Below are positions 44,299 to 52,007 of a DNA stretch of 64,000 nt, piece after piece. The notes beneath the pieces were generated by a model that worked only from the letters and a program-made list of their open reading frames with translations, was not told the DNA's origin and ran no database searches. The stretch's first letter is position 1. Each line of letters starts with the position of its first letter. The translations under genes and the position numbers were made by a program. The DNA comes from Candidatus Paracaedibacteraceae bacterium. GTDB lineage: Bacteria; Pseudomonadota; Alphaproteobacteria; UBA6184. Location: contig JACKLG010000003.1 in the NCBI GenBank assembly GCA_024236035.1, forward strand, positions 29,160-93,159, given 5' to 3'.

Positions 44299-44362
44299 CC
44301 TGTCCGAAAAGTCATCCGTCTATGAAGGACATTAAGCTTTCGCACCTTCAGTCTTGGACAGG
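44299..44362 (-). ncRNA. Ribosomal protein L10 leader (autoregulatory 5' UTR)
   Basis: On the minus strand the leader begins with CCTGTCC and closes with GGACAGG, a perfect 7-bp outer stem (44356-44362 with 44299-44305). An inner 6-bp stem TGAAGG/CCTTCA (44345-44350 with 44323-44328) encloses GTGCGAAAGCTTAATG, similar to the kink-turn-like region of known L10 leaders. It lies 35 bases before the rplJ GTG. The expected role is feedback repression by the L10(L12)4 complex. Confidence 0.75.
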
Positions 44363-44371
44363 AACTAAAGG

Positions 44372-44401
44372 TTTATATCATTTTATACCCGCCCAAATCA
44401 A
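44372..44401 (-). promoter_or_regulatory. Candidate promoter of rplJL
   Basis: On the minus strand a -35-like TTGATT (44396-44401) is separated by 18 bases from a -10-like TATAAA (44372-44377). The predicted start, about 44365, coincides with the first base of the L10 leader stem. A separate promoter is needed here because rplKA ends in its own terminator. Confidence 0.5.
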
Positions 44402-44461
44402 GAGGGGATTTTTTTTACATTGAATTTTAGAAAAAAAAACATACTATTAACAATTTAAGGT

Positions 44462-44898
44462 ATGTCAAATAATTACAAAAGAAATACTCAAATATTTTCA
44501 AAAAAATTAGCGCTATCAATAAAAAGCCAATATCTCATGACCTGTTTTTACCTATTCGTCATAAAATAAGTTTTGCTGCTGCAACAAATTATTCTCTTGA
44601 AGATAAAGATGGTGAAACATTTTGGAATTATATCGATAGCTTAATGAATCAAAATTTAATAAATTCAGTTCATTATGTTATGGAAGACTTATGAACAGCA
44701 AGCAATACAGGCGAAAATGATGATGAGCTTTTTCAATCCAGTGAAGATGCATATTTAATATATATTCTATTTAAACCTCCCCTTTCAAAAGAGAATGCCG
44801 AAAAGCAAATTGTTCATACTTTAAATGAAAAGTTTAGCGCCGAATGCCACATGCATCGCTCATTCGGAGATGGGGTTTGGTTTATAACTTGGGATTAA
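44462..44898 (+). pseudogene. Decayed gene inserted between rplA and rplJ
   Basis: The plus strand holds remnants of a protein of about 145 aa that I do not recognise. The ATG frame starts MSNNYKRNTQIFSKK and stops soon after. A run of seven A at 44500-44506, one short of in-frame, shifts to a second frame that reads PISHDLFLPIRHK...NYSLEDKDGETFWNYIDSL. That frame meets an in-frame TGA at 44692-44694 and then continues to DGVWFITWD and a TAA. So there are at least two lesions. The frame is opposite to the ribosomal genes and sits exactly between the rplKA terminator and the rplJL promoter. Confidence 0.75.
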
Positions 44899-44904
44899 TA
44901 TATT

Positions 44905-44926
44905 AAAAAAGGAGAGATTGCTCTCC
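44905..44926 (-). terminator. Rho-independent terminator of the rplKA unit
   Basis: On the minus strand the stem GGAGAG/CTCTCC has a 4-nt loop and is followed by six T. It lies 31 bases after the rplA stop and separates rplKA from rplJL transcription. Confidence 0.85.
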
Positions 44927-44956
44927 CCTTCTATATAGTCTAGTTAAAAAATCTAA

Positions 44957-45661
44957 TTAACCAGTAATTTCTTTCAATGTGACCAAGTCTAATTTAAAGC
45001 TTGCTCCCATTGTTGAAGACATTGAAATCTTTTTAACAAAAGATCCTTTAACTCCAGCTGGGCGTGCTTTTCCTAATGTAGAAATCACTAAATTAGCATT
45101 ATCTACTAATTTGGCTGCATCAAAGCTTACCTTACCAATTCCAAGGTGAATAATACCTGCTTTATCTGCACGGTATTCAATTTGACCACTTTTGGCTGCA
45201 TTTATTGCATCGGCAACGTTCATTGTAACTGTTCCAAGCTTTGGGTTTGGCATTAAACCTTTCGGACCTAATACTTTACCTAAGCGCCCAACTACACCCA
45301 TCATATCAGGTGTCGCAATACAGCGCTCAAATTGGATTTTTCCGCTGGTGATATCATCTATCAATTCTTCACCACCAACAAATTCAGCACCTGCTTTTGT
45401 TGCCTCTTCAGCTTTTGGTCCTTTTGCGAACACACATACGCGTGTCATTTTACCATTCCCATGAGGCAACGTTAACATACCACGCAAAGCTTGATCCGCT
45501 TTACGTACGTCTAAGTTTAGGTTTAATGCAATTTCAACTGTTTCGTCAAATTTTGCAAATGAACGCTCTTTAATATTTTTTACAGCATCCGACAAAGCAT
45601 ATACCGCATCTAAGTTTAAGCCTTCATAAGCTTTCTTTAAGTTCTTTCCAATACGTGCCAT
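44957..45661 (-). CDS. rplA: 50S ribosomal protein L1
   Basis: 234 aa, mobile stalk protein that helps release E-site tRNA. Signatures are NLNLDVRKADQALRGMLTLPHGNGK and GKVLGPKGLMPNPKLGTVT. Four bases separate it from rplK. It ends in a strong terminator instead of continuing into rplJ. Confidence 0.97.
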   Translation of the reverse strand: MARIGKNLKKAYEGLNLDAVYALSDAVKNIKERSFAKFDETVEIALNLNLDVRKADQALRGMLTLPHGNGKMTRVCVFAKGPKAEEATKAGAEFVGGEELIDDITSGKIQFERCIATPDMMGVVGRLGKVLGPKGLMPNPKLGTVTMNVADAINAAKSGQIEYRADKAGIIHLGIGKVSFDAAKLVDNANLVISTLGKARPAGVKGSFVKKISMSSTMGASFKLDLVTLKEITG

Positions 45662-45665
45662 TTGC

Positions 45666-46094
45666 TTACTCCACTACTTCAAAGCCCATTGAACGCGCTG
45701 AACCTTTAAGCATGTTCACAGCCGCTTCAATATCGTTTGCATTCATATCTTGAATTTTCTTTTCTGCAATTTCGCGAATTTGCGCAACTGTCACTGTACC
45801 CGCTGTATCACGACCAGGAGCTTGACTTCCCTTTTGTTTCGCAGCGGCCTTTTTCAAGAAAAATGAGTTAGGTGGAGTTTTTGTAACAAATGTAAAGGTC
45901 TTATCTTTATATGCTGTAATCACAACAGGAATTGGTGCTCCAGCTTCCATATCTTGTGTTTTAGCATTAAATGCCTTACAAAATTCCATAATGTTTAAAC
46001 CACGTTGACCTAATGCAGGACCAACAGGTGGAGATGGGTTTGCTTTACCTGCAGGTATCTGCAGCTTTATGTACCCTAGTACTTCTTTTGCCAT
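45666..46094 (-). CDS. rplK: 50S ribosomal protein L11
   Basis: 142 aa. The N-terminal [35 protein letters not shown] and C-terminal [12 protein letters not shown] are diagnostic. L11 forms the GTPase-associated centre and is needed for RelA activation; relA is not in the window. Confidence 0.97.
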   Translation of the reverse strand: MAKEVLGYIKLQIPAGKANPSPPVGPALGQRGLNIMEFCKAFNAKTQDMEAGAPIPVVITAYKDKTFTFVTKTPPNSFFLKKAAAKQKGSQAPGRDTAGTVTVAQIREIAEKKIQDMNANDIEAAVNMLKGSARSMGFEVVE

Positions 46095-46165
46095 TTTATC
46101 TCTTCCTATATTTGTTGGTTAAGAGTATGTGGTTGACGAATTGGCGTATCTCCCACACGAAAAAA

Positions 46166-46714
46166 CTATTTTAATTTATCTACTTGTGCAAATTCCAGCT
46201 CTACAGGTGTGGCCCGTCCAAAAATTGTTACTGAAACTTTCATGCGTTCTTTTTCCACATCTACTTCTTCTACAATACCTGTAAAGGTAGCAAACGGTCC
46301 TTCGTTAACACGAACCTCTTCACCCACTTCAAATACCACAGAAGACCTCGGCCTGCGAACACCCTCCTCAATTTGCCCCATTAAGCGTTCAACTTCTTTT
46401 TCACCAATGGGTGTTGGGCGAGTTTTTCCCCCTAATAATCTGGAAACACGCGGCACTGAACGAATTAAAGTCCACGTATCATCAGTTAAAGCCATTCTTA
46501 CTAAAACATATCCAGGAAAGAAACTTTTTTCCTTGCTAACTTTCACTCCTTTACGAAGCTCAGTCACCGTTTCAGTTGGCACTAAAACTTTTTCAATATA
46601 GCTTTCTAGACCTTTTTTAACGACTTTTTCTTCAATGGTTTGCGCCACTCGTTTTTCAGAACCTGAATAAACGTCAATAACATACCAACGCAGCTTTACC
46701 TCTTGCATTGTCAT
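46166..46714 (-). CDS. nusG: Transcription antitermination factor NusG
   Basis: 182 aa from the ATG at 46714, one base after the secE stop with an AGG-rich site upstream. A GTG at 46723 would add three residues and overlap secE by 8 bases. The NGN domain starts LRWYVIDVYSGSEKRVAQTI and contains FFPGYVLVRM. The KOW domain is VNEGPFATFTGIVEEVDVEKERMKVSVTIFGR. It couples RNA polymerase with the ribosome and Rho. Confidence 0.95.
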   Translation of the reverse strand: MTMQEVKLRWYVIDVYSGSEKRVAQTIEEKVVKKGLESYIEKVLVPTETVTELRKGVKVSKEKSFFPGYVLVRMALTDDTWTLIRSVPRVSRLLGGKTRPTPIGEKEVERLMGQIEEGVRRPRSSVVFEVGEEVRVNEGPFATFTGIVEEVDVEKERMKVSVTIFGRATPVELEFAQVDKLK

Positions 46715-46715
46715 A

Positions 46716-46916
46716 TTACGCACCTAACCCTTTAAAAATACGCATCAATACGTATGATATAGAACTATCAACCCCGAAGAAAAACGTGGCAGCAACAGCT
46801 CCTAAAATAAATACCATAATACCTGTCACCAACACCTCTTTACGTGTGGCCCAAGTAACTTTAGAAACCTCTTGTCTAACCTGTCTAAAAAACTGAACTG
46901 AGGATATTTTTGCCAT
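46716..46916 (-). CDS. secE: Preprotein translocase subunit SecE
   Basis: 66 aa, the short single-span form usual outside gammaproteobacteria. FFRQVRQEVSKVTWATRKEVLVTGIMVF is the family signature, followed by one transmembrane helix. It clamps SecY. It starts 31 bases after tRNA-Trp, the standard trnW-secE-nusG order. Confidence 0.96.
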   Translation of the reverse strand: MAKISSVQFFRQVRQEVSKVTWATRKEVLVTGIMVFILGAVAATFFFGVDSSISYVLMRIFKGLGA

Positions 46917-46947
46917 GCGTTAAACTTTCATATTGCACGTTAAATAA

Positions 46948-47023
46948 TGGCAGGAGCGGAGGGAATCGAACCCACAACCCTCGGTTTTGGAGACCGATAC
47001 TCTACCAATTGAGCTACACTCCT
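46948..47023 (-). tRNA. trnW: tRNA-Trp (CCA anticodon)
   Basis: 76 nt including an encoded 3' CCA. The acceptor is AGGAGTG with CGCTCCT and discriminator G. The anticodon arm is TCGGT-CTCCAAA-ACCGA, giving anticodon CCA, and the T arm carries GGTTCGATTCC. The CCA anticodon and the use of TGA as a normal stop in neighbouring genes argue against TGA reassignment. Confidence 0.97.
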
Positions 47024-47183
47024 ATGCCGTGGCAGGCGCATCGCCTGACGAAGAATGTTTTAACACAGCCCACACCAGGATTCAAGCACTATCCCCAACA
47101 ACAAAAAATATTTTTAGAAAAACTTGAAAGACACTCACCAAACTCTACAACACCTCTACAAATAACTTAAGAGATCGCAAAAA

Positions 47184-47984
47184 ATGAAAAAAATATTTTT
47201 ACGCTTACTAACAACAAGCATTTTAATGTCTACGTCATTCGCTGCTGAAACACCGCAGTTAGATACCCACGGCGAAACACCACACACAAAATTATCAGAC
47301 GCTGTAACTGCTAAATTTAAAACGCTCAAAGCTAAATTTACCATCAGGGACAATCCAATGTTTATTGATGGATTACGGAAGGTACTTGATGAAGAACGCG
47401 ACCCAAATAAGTTTTTACCTTACTCTTTTTGGACACCCGCATCATTTGCTGCATCCCATGGCATGCTCGAAACCCTTAAAGCCTTAGCCCAAATGGGGGC
47501 CCAATTAGTTACCACACAAGCTCAAACCGCTTCCCCCTCACACACAGCCGTAGAACTTTTTTCTACCGACCAAGTTGCTGAATTAGTGGTATTAGCTCAA
47601 GAACAAAAATTTGATATAAACTCACAAGATTCTTCAGGAAGAACTCTATTATATTGCGCTTTGGATAATAAAGATCCAGAAACAGCCACCTTGATGGTAA
47701 GGTGGTTAATAAAAAGTGGCGCTCGCACAGATGTTACAACAACAATTTCTACCCAAAATTTCCGGCCATTAGGTCACGCGCTGTCTCAACCAACACTTAA
47801 AGATCACGAACCTATCATTGAATTATTAACCAAAGGGCTTACCCCTGAACAAATCACTGCAGAACAACAAAAAGAAGAAGAATCTATGCGCAACTTTGAA
47901 GCAAATCAGTTCGCAAACGAAGAATTATCCGCCGCACTCTCCTTCTTCGAAGAAAACATTGATAATGAAGCAGTAGGAATATAA
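47184..47984 (+). CDS. Exported ankyrin-repeat-like protein
   Basis: 266 aa. The signal peptide is MKKIFLRLLTTSILMSTSFAAE. Residues about 80-225 resemble irregular ankyrin repeats: TPASFAASHGMLETLKALAQMGAQL, then INSQDSSGRTLLYCALDNKDPETATLMVRWLIKSGARTDV, then PLGHALSQPTLKDHEPIIELLTKGL. The C-terminus is acidic and Glu-rich. Ankyrin proteins mediate protein-protein contacts and are common host-interaction factors in intracellular bacteria; the partner is unknown. It is the first of three plus-strand genes for exported proteins between tRNA-Trp and tRNA-Gly, and a terminator follows it. Confidence 0.8.
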   Translation: MKKIFLRLLTTSILMSTSFAAETPQLDTHGETPHTKLSDAVTAKFKTLKAKFTIRDNPMFIDGLRKVLDEERDPNKFLPYSFWTPASFAASHGMLETLKALAQMGAQLVTTQAQTASPSHTAVELFSTDQVAELVVLAQEQKFDINSQDSSGRTLLYCALDNKDPETATLMVRWLIKSGARTDVTTTISTQNFRPLGHALSQPTLKDHEPIIELLTKGLTPEQITAEQQKEEESMRNFEANQFANEELSAALSFFEENIDNEAVGI

Positions 47985-48047
47985 CACTCTCTGAAACCCT
48001 AAGGGATCAAAAGCTCTCTAAACATCATTTGATCTCTACACACAATC

Positions 48048-48080
48048 CTCTCAATGCCATCCATATTGAGAGAATTTTTT
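48048..48080 (+). terminator. Rho-independent terminator after the ankyrin-like gene
   Basis: An 8-bp stem CTCTCAAT/ATTGAGAG with a 9-nt loop is followed by AA and six T. A second hairpin GATCAAA/TTTGATC lies just upstream at 48005-48034. The rest of the 313-base gap before the next gene shows no coding signal. Confidence 0.8.
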
Positions 48081-48297
48081 CATTGGCAATTATAAAAGCT
48101 CCCAATCCTTAACTTAAATCACCACCCAACATCTTCTCATAATCCTAAACACCCAGATAAAGATGTTCAACTGAAAACTCTTCCCCTCTTCTCACAAAAA
48201 CTTTAACCTCTGCCACAAAATCAGCAAATTTATTAATATATAAAACGTTTATTAGCGCTTATACTATAATAATAAAACATTATTATGCTGGACAACC

Positions 48298-49092
48298 ATG
48301 AAAACATACCTTTTGGCTCTATTCTCTTGTTTAATTATATTTTCCAACCCCTCTGCAACAGACTTACCTTCCTTACCTCAAGAAACAGAAGAAAGGTTCT
48401 CATCTCCAACACATAACTCAGGCTCCACCCCTCTTAAGTTCATGGAAATTATTCACGGAATGGCTCATGGCACACACACGTACCCCCGTATCGTTAACTT
48501 TATCAGATTGCGACACGCCGCCCACAACCTTACCAATGATGAATTTTTTGAAGCCATACTTGTGCTTGCACAATTAGGCAGAGAATATCATCACGAAACA
48601 GCAAAATTTATTGAACTTTATTGCAAAAAAACGACCCCGAAAAAATCAGAAAAACAAGTCATTATTGACTTAATGAATGCCTGCGCAACTGAATTTAACA
48701 AGGCTGCACACAAAATATGTCCCAAAGGCACTTCTGACAACCAGGACGAAACCACTCCCTCACCCCACACGTCTACTGACTTTATTCGTCAGTTATATGC
48801 TACAGCAAAACAGCACCCTGAAAATTATCCTGCATTAGCAGCCTTAATAAAAAGAAAAATAACCACTAATAAATTAACTGAACAAGAATACCTTCCTTGT
48901 ATATTATTTTTGGCTCAACTTGGTCCTGAATACTATAACCAAGCTACAAAACTTTCAGAATATTACGTTGAAAAACTCAGTCCCTCTCTTGCTATCAGAT
49001 CAAGTCTGCACCTACTTATTAACAGTTTTGCAGAAGATTTTAAAAAAAGAGCAAAAAGAATTCATATACTAATAACCAACCCTCGATTATAA
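48298..49092 (+). CDS. Exported protein with an internal duplication, unknown function
   Basis: 264 aa with signal peptide MKTYLLALFSCLIIFSNPSAT. Residues about 48-140 and 162-255 are two copies of one predicted helical domain. They share the pattern ILxLAQLGxEY...Ax(K)...ExYxxK...P, and then LxNxxAxxFxKxAxxI. The two are joined by a Thr/Ser/Pro linker. I recognise no family. A perfect -10 hexamer TATAAT lies at 48265-48270 without a clear -35, so it is probably its own transcript. The neighbours are two other small exported proteins, which suggests an accessory locus. Confidence 0.75.
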   Translation: MKTYLLALFSCLIIFSNPSATDLPSLPQETEERFSSPTHNSGSTPLKFMEIIHGMAHGTHTYPRIVNFIRLRHAAHNLTNDEFFEAILVLAQLGREYHHETAKFIELYCKKTTPKKSEKQVIIDLMNACATEFNKAAHKICPKGTSDNQDETTPSPHTSTDFIRQLYATAKQHPENYPALAALIKRKITTNKLTEQEYLPCILFLAQLGPEYYNQATKLSEYYVEKLSPSLAIRSSLHLLINSFAEDFKKRAKRIHILITNPRL

Positions 49093-49199
49093 AAAATAAA
49101 ATTCAGAAAAGTTATTTTATATAATTTCACTGCATTAAGCTTACCTTAAATATATTCGACTATGCTGCCCAAGTTAATTCAACTAAGGAAGCATAAAAA

Positions 49200-49586
49200 A
49201 TGAAAAAAACACTTCTATCAATTATATTCACAACGTCACTTTTAACATCAACCCAAGGCGCGGCAGCAGATATGGCAGCAGATACGTTTCCAGACATATC
49301 CACGGCAGCTGAAGCGATTACACACGGGGCGACTCTATCTCAAGCTGCTCGTGCAGACTTCTTTGTTATATTTGCAGAAAGAAACAATATTGAACATGCA
49401 GAAATTTTTGCATTAGCAAAAACATTAAGGCCCGAACAAGCCATTGAAATTTTAGAAGTTTACGTATCTCGCCCTGATTCTACTAAAGCAGGCATTAAAG
49501 ATGCGGCTAAATTCATCAAAGGTCTACCAAAGAAATATAAATATCATGCAAGTAATTTAGAAGCAGTTGCCGAAGCTATGAAATAA
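49200..49586 (+). CDS. Small exported helical protein, unknown function
   Basis: 128 aa. The signal peptide is MKKTLLSIIFTTSLLTSTQGAA. The mature part is Ala-rich and helical with no cysteines (AARADFFVIFAERNNIEHAEIFALAKTL, KYKYHASNLEAVAEAMK). AAGGA lies 9 bases before the ATG. Its helix pattern loosely recalls the domain repeated in the preceding protein, but I cannot show homology by eye. The gene ends 10 bases before the 3' end of tRNA-Gly on the other strand. Confidence 0.7.
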   Translation: MKKTLLSIIFTTSLLTSTQGAAADMAADTFPDISTAAEAITHGATLSQAARADFFVIFAERNNIEHAEIFALAKTLRPEQAIEILEVYVSRPDSTKAGIKDAAKFIKGLPKKYKYHASNLEAVAEAMK

Positions 49587-49596
49587 GCTGAAAACA

Positions 49597-49670
49597 TGGA
49601 GCGGGTGAAGGGAATCGAACCCTCACGACCAGCTTGGAAGGCTGGGGTTCTACCATTGAACTACACCCGC
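49597..49670 (-). tRNA. trnG: tRNA-Gly (TCC anticodon)
   Basis: 74 nt with encoded CCA. Acceptor GCGGGTG/CACCCGC; anticodon arm CCAGC-CTTCCAA-GCTGG gives anticodon TCC. It follows tRNA-Tyr by 9 bases in the same orientation. Confidence 0.97.
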
Positions 49671-49679
49671 TAAGTGTAC

Positions 49680-49765
49680 TGGTGGAAGGGACAGGATTTG
49701 AACCTGTGTAGACATACGTCGTCAGATTTACAGTCTGATGCCTTTAACCACTCGGCCACCCTTCC
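49680..49765 (-). tRNA. trnY: tRNA-Tyr (GTA anticodon)
   Basis: 86 nt with encoded CCA and a long variable arm (class II). Acceptor GGAAGGG/CCCTTCC; anticodon arm TCAGA-CTGTAAA-TCTGA gives GTA. The tRNA-Tyr, tRNA-Gly pair is the start of the ancestral tRNA/tufB/secE cluster. Confidence 0.97.
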
Positions 49766-49795
49766 GGTAGTCGTTTTATCGTCTGGCATAAACTA

Positions 49796-50590
49796 TTATT
49801 TTTCGCCTATTATGTCAATCCCCTTTTTTATAAAAAACGCGGCAAAATTTAGGACAATTAAGGCAATAATAATCCACGGCGCAACAATCACATCAAAACC
49901 TACAGATATTGATATTCCCAATACAGATGATAACGTGATTAATATCACCGTACTTAACACGTGCTTTTCAGGGGCTATATTAAAAAATCTAATTCCAATC
50001 GAAGGCAACACAAACAAAGCCCCCGTTAATAATAACCCCATTATTTTTAAACACAACGCAATCACAACCCCCGAAACAATGCTTATAATCATTTTCACCA
50101 ACCGAACAGGAATCCCGTCTAAGGCTGCTAATTGTTCATGAAAAATAACCAACATTAAACTTTTCCAAAAAACAATTAAATGCATTACCAGAAAGCTCGC
50201 AAAAACCATAAAAGCAATTACATCTTTTAAATCCACAACAAACAACTCACCCCAAAAAATGTGTTCAAAGTTGTGACCTCCTCCTCCAATGCTTAATAAA
50301 ACTAAACCTACAGAAATACCTAATGATGACACCCCAGCCAACCAGGCATCTTTTGGGATAAACGCAGGCGATCTTTCTAAGATAATTGCAATCAATATGG
50401 ATACGATGATGGATACATATATAATGGGTAAACCCGTTATTTCGGATATTGCAAAAGCCAACACCCCCATATGCGCAATAACATCGCTTAAAAAGCTGGA
50501 CCTTCGCCACACTAAAACGGACCCCACAGGCCCAACCAAAACGGCTAAAGGAATACACATTAATAAGGGATACAACATCATATCAATCAT
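49796..50590 (-). CDS. znuB: Zinc ABC transporter permease ZnuB
   Basis: 264 aa from the ATG at 50590, which has GAGGG 8 bases upstream and overlaps the znuC stop by 8 bases; a longer frame reaches 50635 but would lie inside znuC. It is a hydrophobic ABC-3 family permease with about 8 membrane segments (LVGPVGSVLVWRRSSFLSDVIAHMGVLA, IVSGVVIALCLKIMGLLLTGALFVLPS). It imports zinc or manganese with ZnuC and a periplasmic binding protein. No znuA is in the window. Confidence 0.88.
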   Translation of the reverse strand: MIDMMLYPLLMCIPLAVLVGPVGSVLVWRRSSFLSDVIAHMGVLAFAISEITGLPIIYVSIIVSILIAIILERSPAFIPKDAWLAGVSSLGISVGLVLLSIGGGGHNFEHIFWGELFVVDLKDVIAFMVFASFLVMHLIVFWKSLMLVIFHEQLAALDGIPVRLVKMIISIVSGVVIALCLKIMGLLLTGALFVLPSIGIRFFNIAPEKHVLSTVILITLSSVLGISISVGFDVIVAPWIIIALIVLNFAAFFIKKGIDIIGEK

Positions 50591-51320
50591 GGTTACAACC
50601 CTCGTTAACATGTGTATGATCATGCTGATGCGCATAAATTGTCATCAAGTTATCACTTCGTCTTCCAAATAATAAATTATATTCAGGGTCTACTTGAATC
50701 GCAGAAGGCTCTCCCTGGCAGCACACATGACTTTGCAAACAAATTACATGGTCACTATGCTTAAACACCACATGCAAATCATGGGATACCATAAAGATGG
50801 TTTTTCCATATTCATATTTCAACACTTGCAACAACTTTAAGAAATCAGCTTCAGAATCAACATCTAACCCTTGCATAGGCTCATCTAACAACAATACATC
50901 TGGATTTCCTAACAAAGCATACGCCAACAAAACACGCTGCAACTCTCCTCCAGAAAGCTCAGAAATCAAACGAGATTTCAATATATCAGTTTGGGTTAAT
51001 TGTTTAATCTTTTCTGCATCGCTTGGCTCAACAACCCCTGGCTTTAAATCAAACAATCGACCAACACTTAAAGGAAAACTAACATCCACACCCAATCGCT
51101 GTGGCATATACCCTAATCGCGGTTTTCCAATCCAACGCACACTCCCCTGGGTTGGGTTCAAAAACCCTAACATTAACTGCAGTAATGTCGACTTACCCGC
51201 CCCATTAGGGCCAATCAATGTCACCAACGAACCTTGTTGCAAATAAAAAGAAACGTTTTCTAATATTTGCTTAGACCCAACTTTAAACGACAGATTATCT
51301 GCTAAAAAGATTTTTTTCAT
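50583..51320 (-). CDS. znuC: Zinc ABC transporter ATPase ZnuC
   Basis: 245 aa. Walker A GPNGAGKST, signature LSGGELQRVLLAYAL, Walker B VLLLDEPMQGLD. The C-terminal His-rich segment (YAHQHDHTHVNEGCNHD) is typical of ZnuC. It lies 11 bases after the beta-barrel-like gene and is coupled to znuB. Confidence 0.9.
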   Translation of the reverse strand: MKKIFLADNLSFKVGSKQILENVSFYLQQGSLVTLIGPNGAGKSTLLQLMLGFLNPTQGSVRWIGKPRLGYMPQRLGVDVSFPLSVGRLFDLKPGVVEPSDAEKIKQLTQTDILKSRLISELSGGELQRVLLAYALLGNPDVLLLDEPMQGLDVDSEADFLKLLQVLKYEYGKTIFMVSHDLHVVFKHSDHVICLQSHVCCQGEPSAIQVDPEYNLLFGRRSDNLMTIYAHQHDHTHVNEGCNHD

Positions 51321-51331
51321 GATGTATAGAT

Positions 51332-51814
51332 TTAAAACCTATATCCAAACGTAAAACCAGTCTGAATTGTAGACGGTATTTCTTTAAACGGAATCGTCCA
51401 ATCCGCATGAATCCCCCAAAAGAATCCAGGCAATATAAAATCAAAATCCATACCACCTTTTACGCCCCAAAAACCATACTCATGCGTAGTATTATAACCA
51501 CCTTTAGGCCCTACATAAAGCATGCATTGTGCCCTTGGAAAACCAAACCGCATAAATGCTTCATGTGAATATCCAAATTCGCTTTTACGTATACCCTCTA
51601 TATCCAACCCAACATACAAACCATGACTAAATAAATTAGGAATCACCGCGCCATATCCAGCAGCGACAGCAAACAATGGCTCAAAATTAAAGTTTCCATC
51701 TTTAGCTGCCCCTAATACAGAAACACCACCTCGACCATAAAACCCTTCCCATTTTGCCTCAGCCGTCGTCAAACATACAGCAAGCAGACACAGGACCTTT
51801 ATTAAACTCTTCAT
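51332..51814 (-). CDS. Small outer-membrane beta-barrel candidate
   Basis: 160 aa with signal peptide MKSLIKVLCLLAVCLTTAEA. The mature part is rich in Gly and aromatic residues with alternating patterns (GFYGRGGVSVLGAAKDGNFNF, GLYVGLDIEG, MLYVGPKGGYN). It ends in TFGYRF, an aromatic C-terminal residue as needed for BAM insertion. It lies upstream of znuC by 11 bases on the same strand, so it may be cotranscribed. A role in metal uptake is possible only by context. The 193-base gap to addB holds both promoters. Confidence 0.7.
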   Translation of the reverse strand: MKSLIKVLCLLAVCLTTAEAKWEGFYGRGGVSVLGAAKDGNFNFEPLFAVAAGYGAVIPNLFSHGLYVGLDIEGIRKSEFGYSHEAFMRFGFPRAQCMLYVGPKGGYNTTHEYGFWGVKGGMDFDFILPGFFWGIHADWTIPFKEIPSTIQTGFTFGYRF

Positions 51815-52007
51815 TTTTTCTCCTAAAACACATCACTAATAATACGGAATATATTAAGTTACTTAGCACACCCTAACATTTATTAAAATTAAAAAAGCTT
51901 TTGCTATCCGCCTCAATCGCAACAATAAAATTTGCATCCATCGGCACTATTAATGTATAAATTCATCATCAATAACTTTAATTTTCACAACTCAAGCAAC
52001 AGCAATT

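Noticed and set aside
44462..44898. TGA read as tryptophan to rescue the decayed gene
   Set aside because: tRNA-Trp has anticodon CCA, several genes here end in TGA, and a separate frameshift would still be needed.
46910..47170. 86-codon frame across tRNA-Trp
   Set aside because: Covers a clear tRNA gene on the other strand and has no family-like sequence.
49674..50141. 155-codon frame across tRNA-Tyr and the end of znuB
   Set aside because: Overlaps a tRNA and is antisense to a recognised permease.
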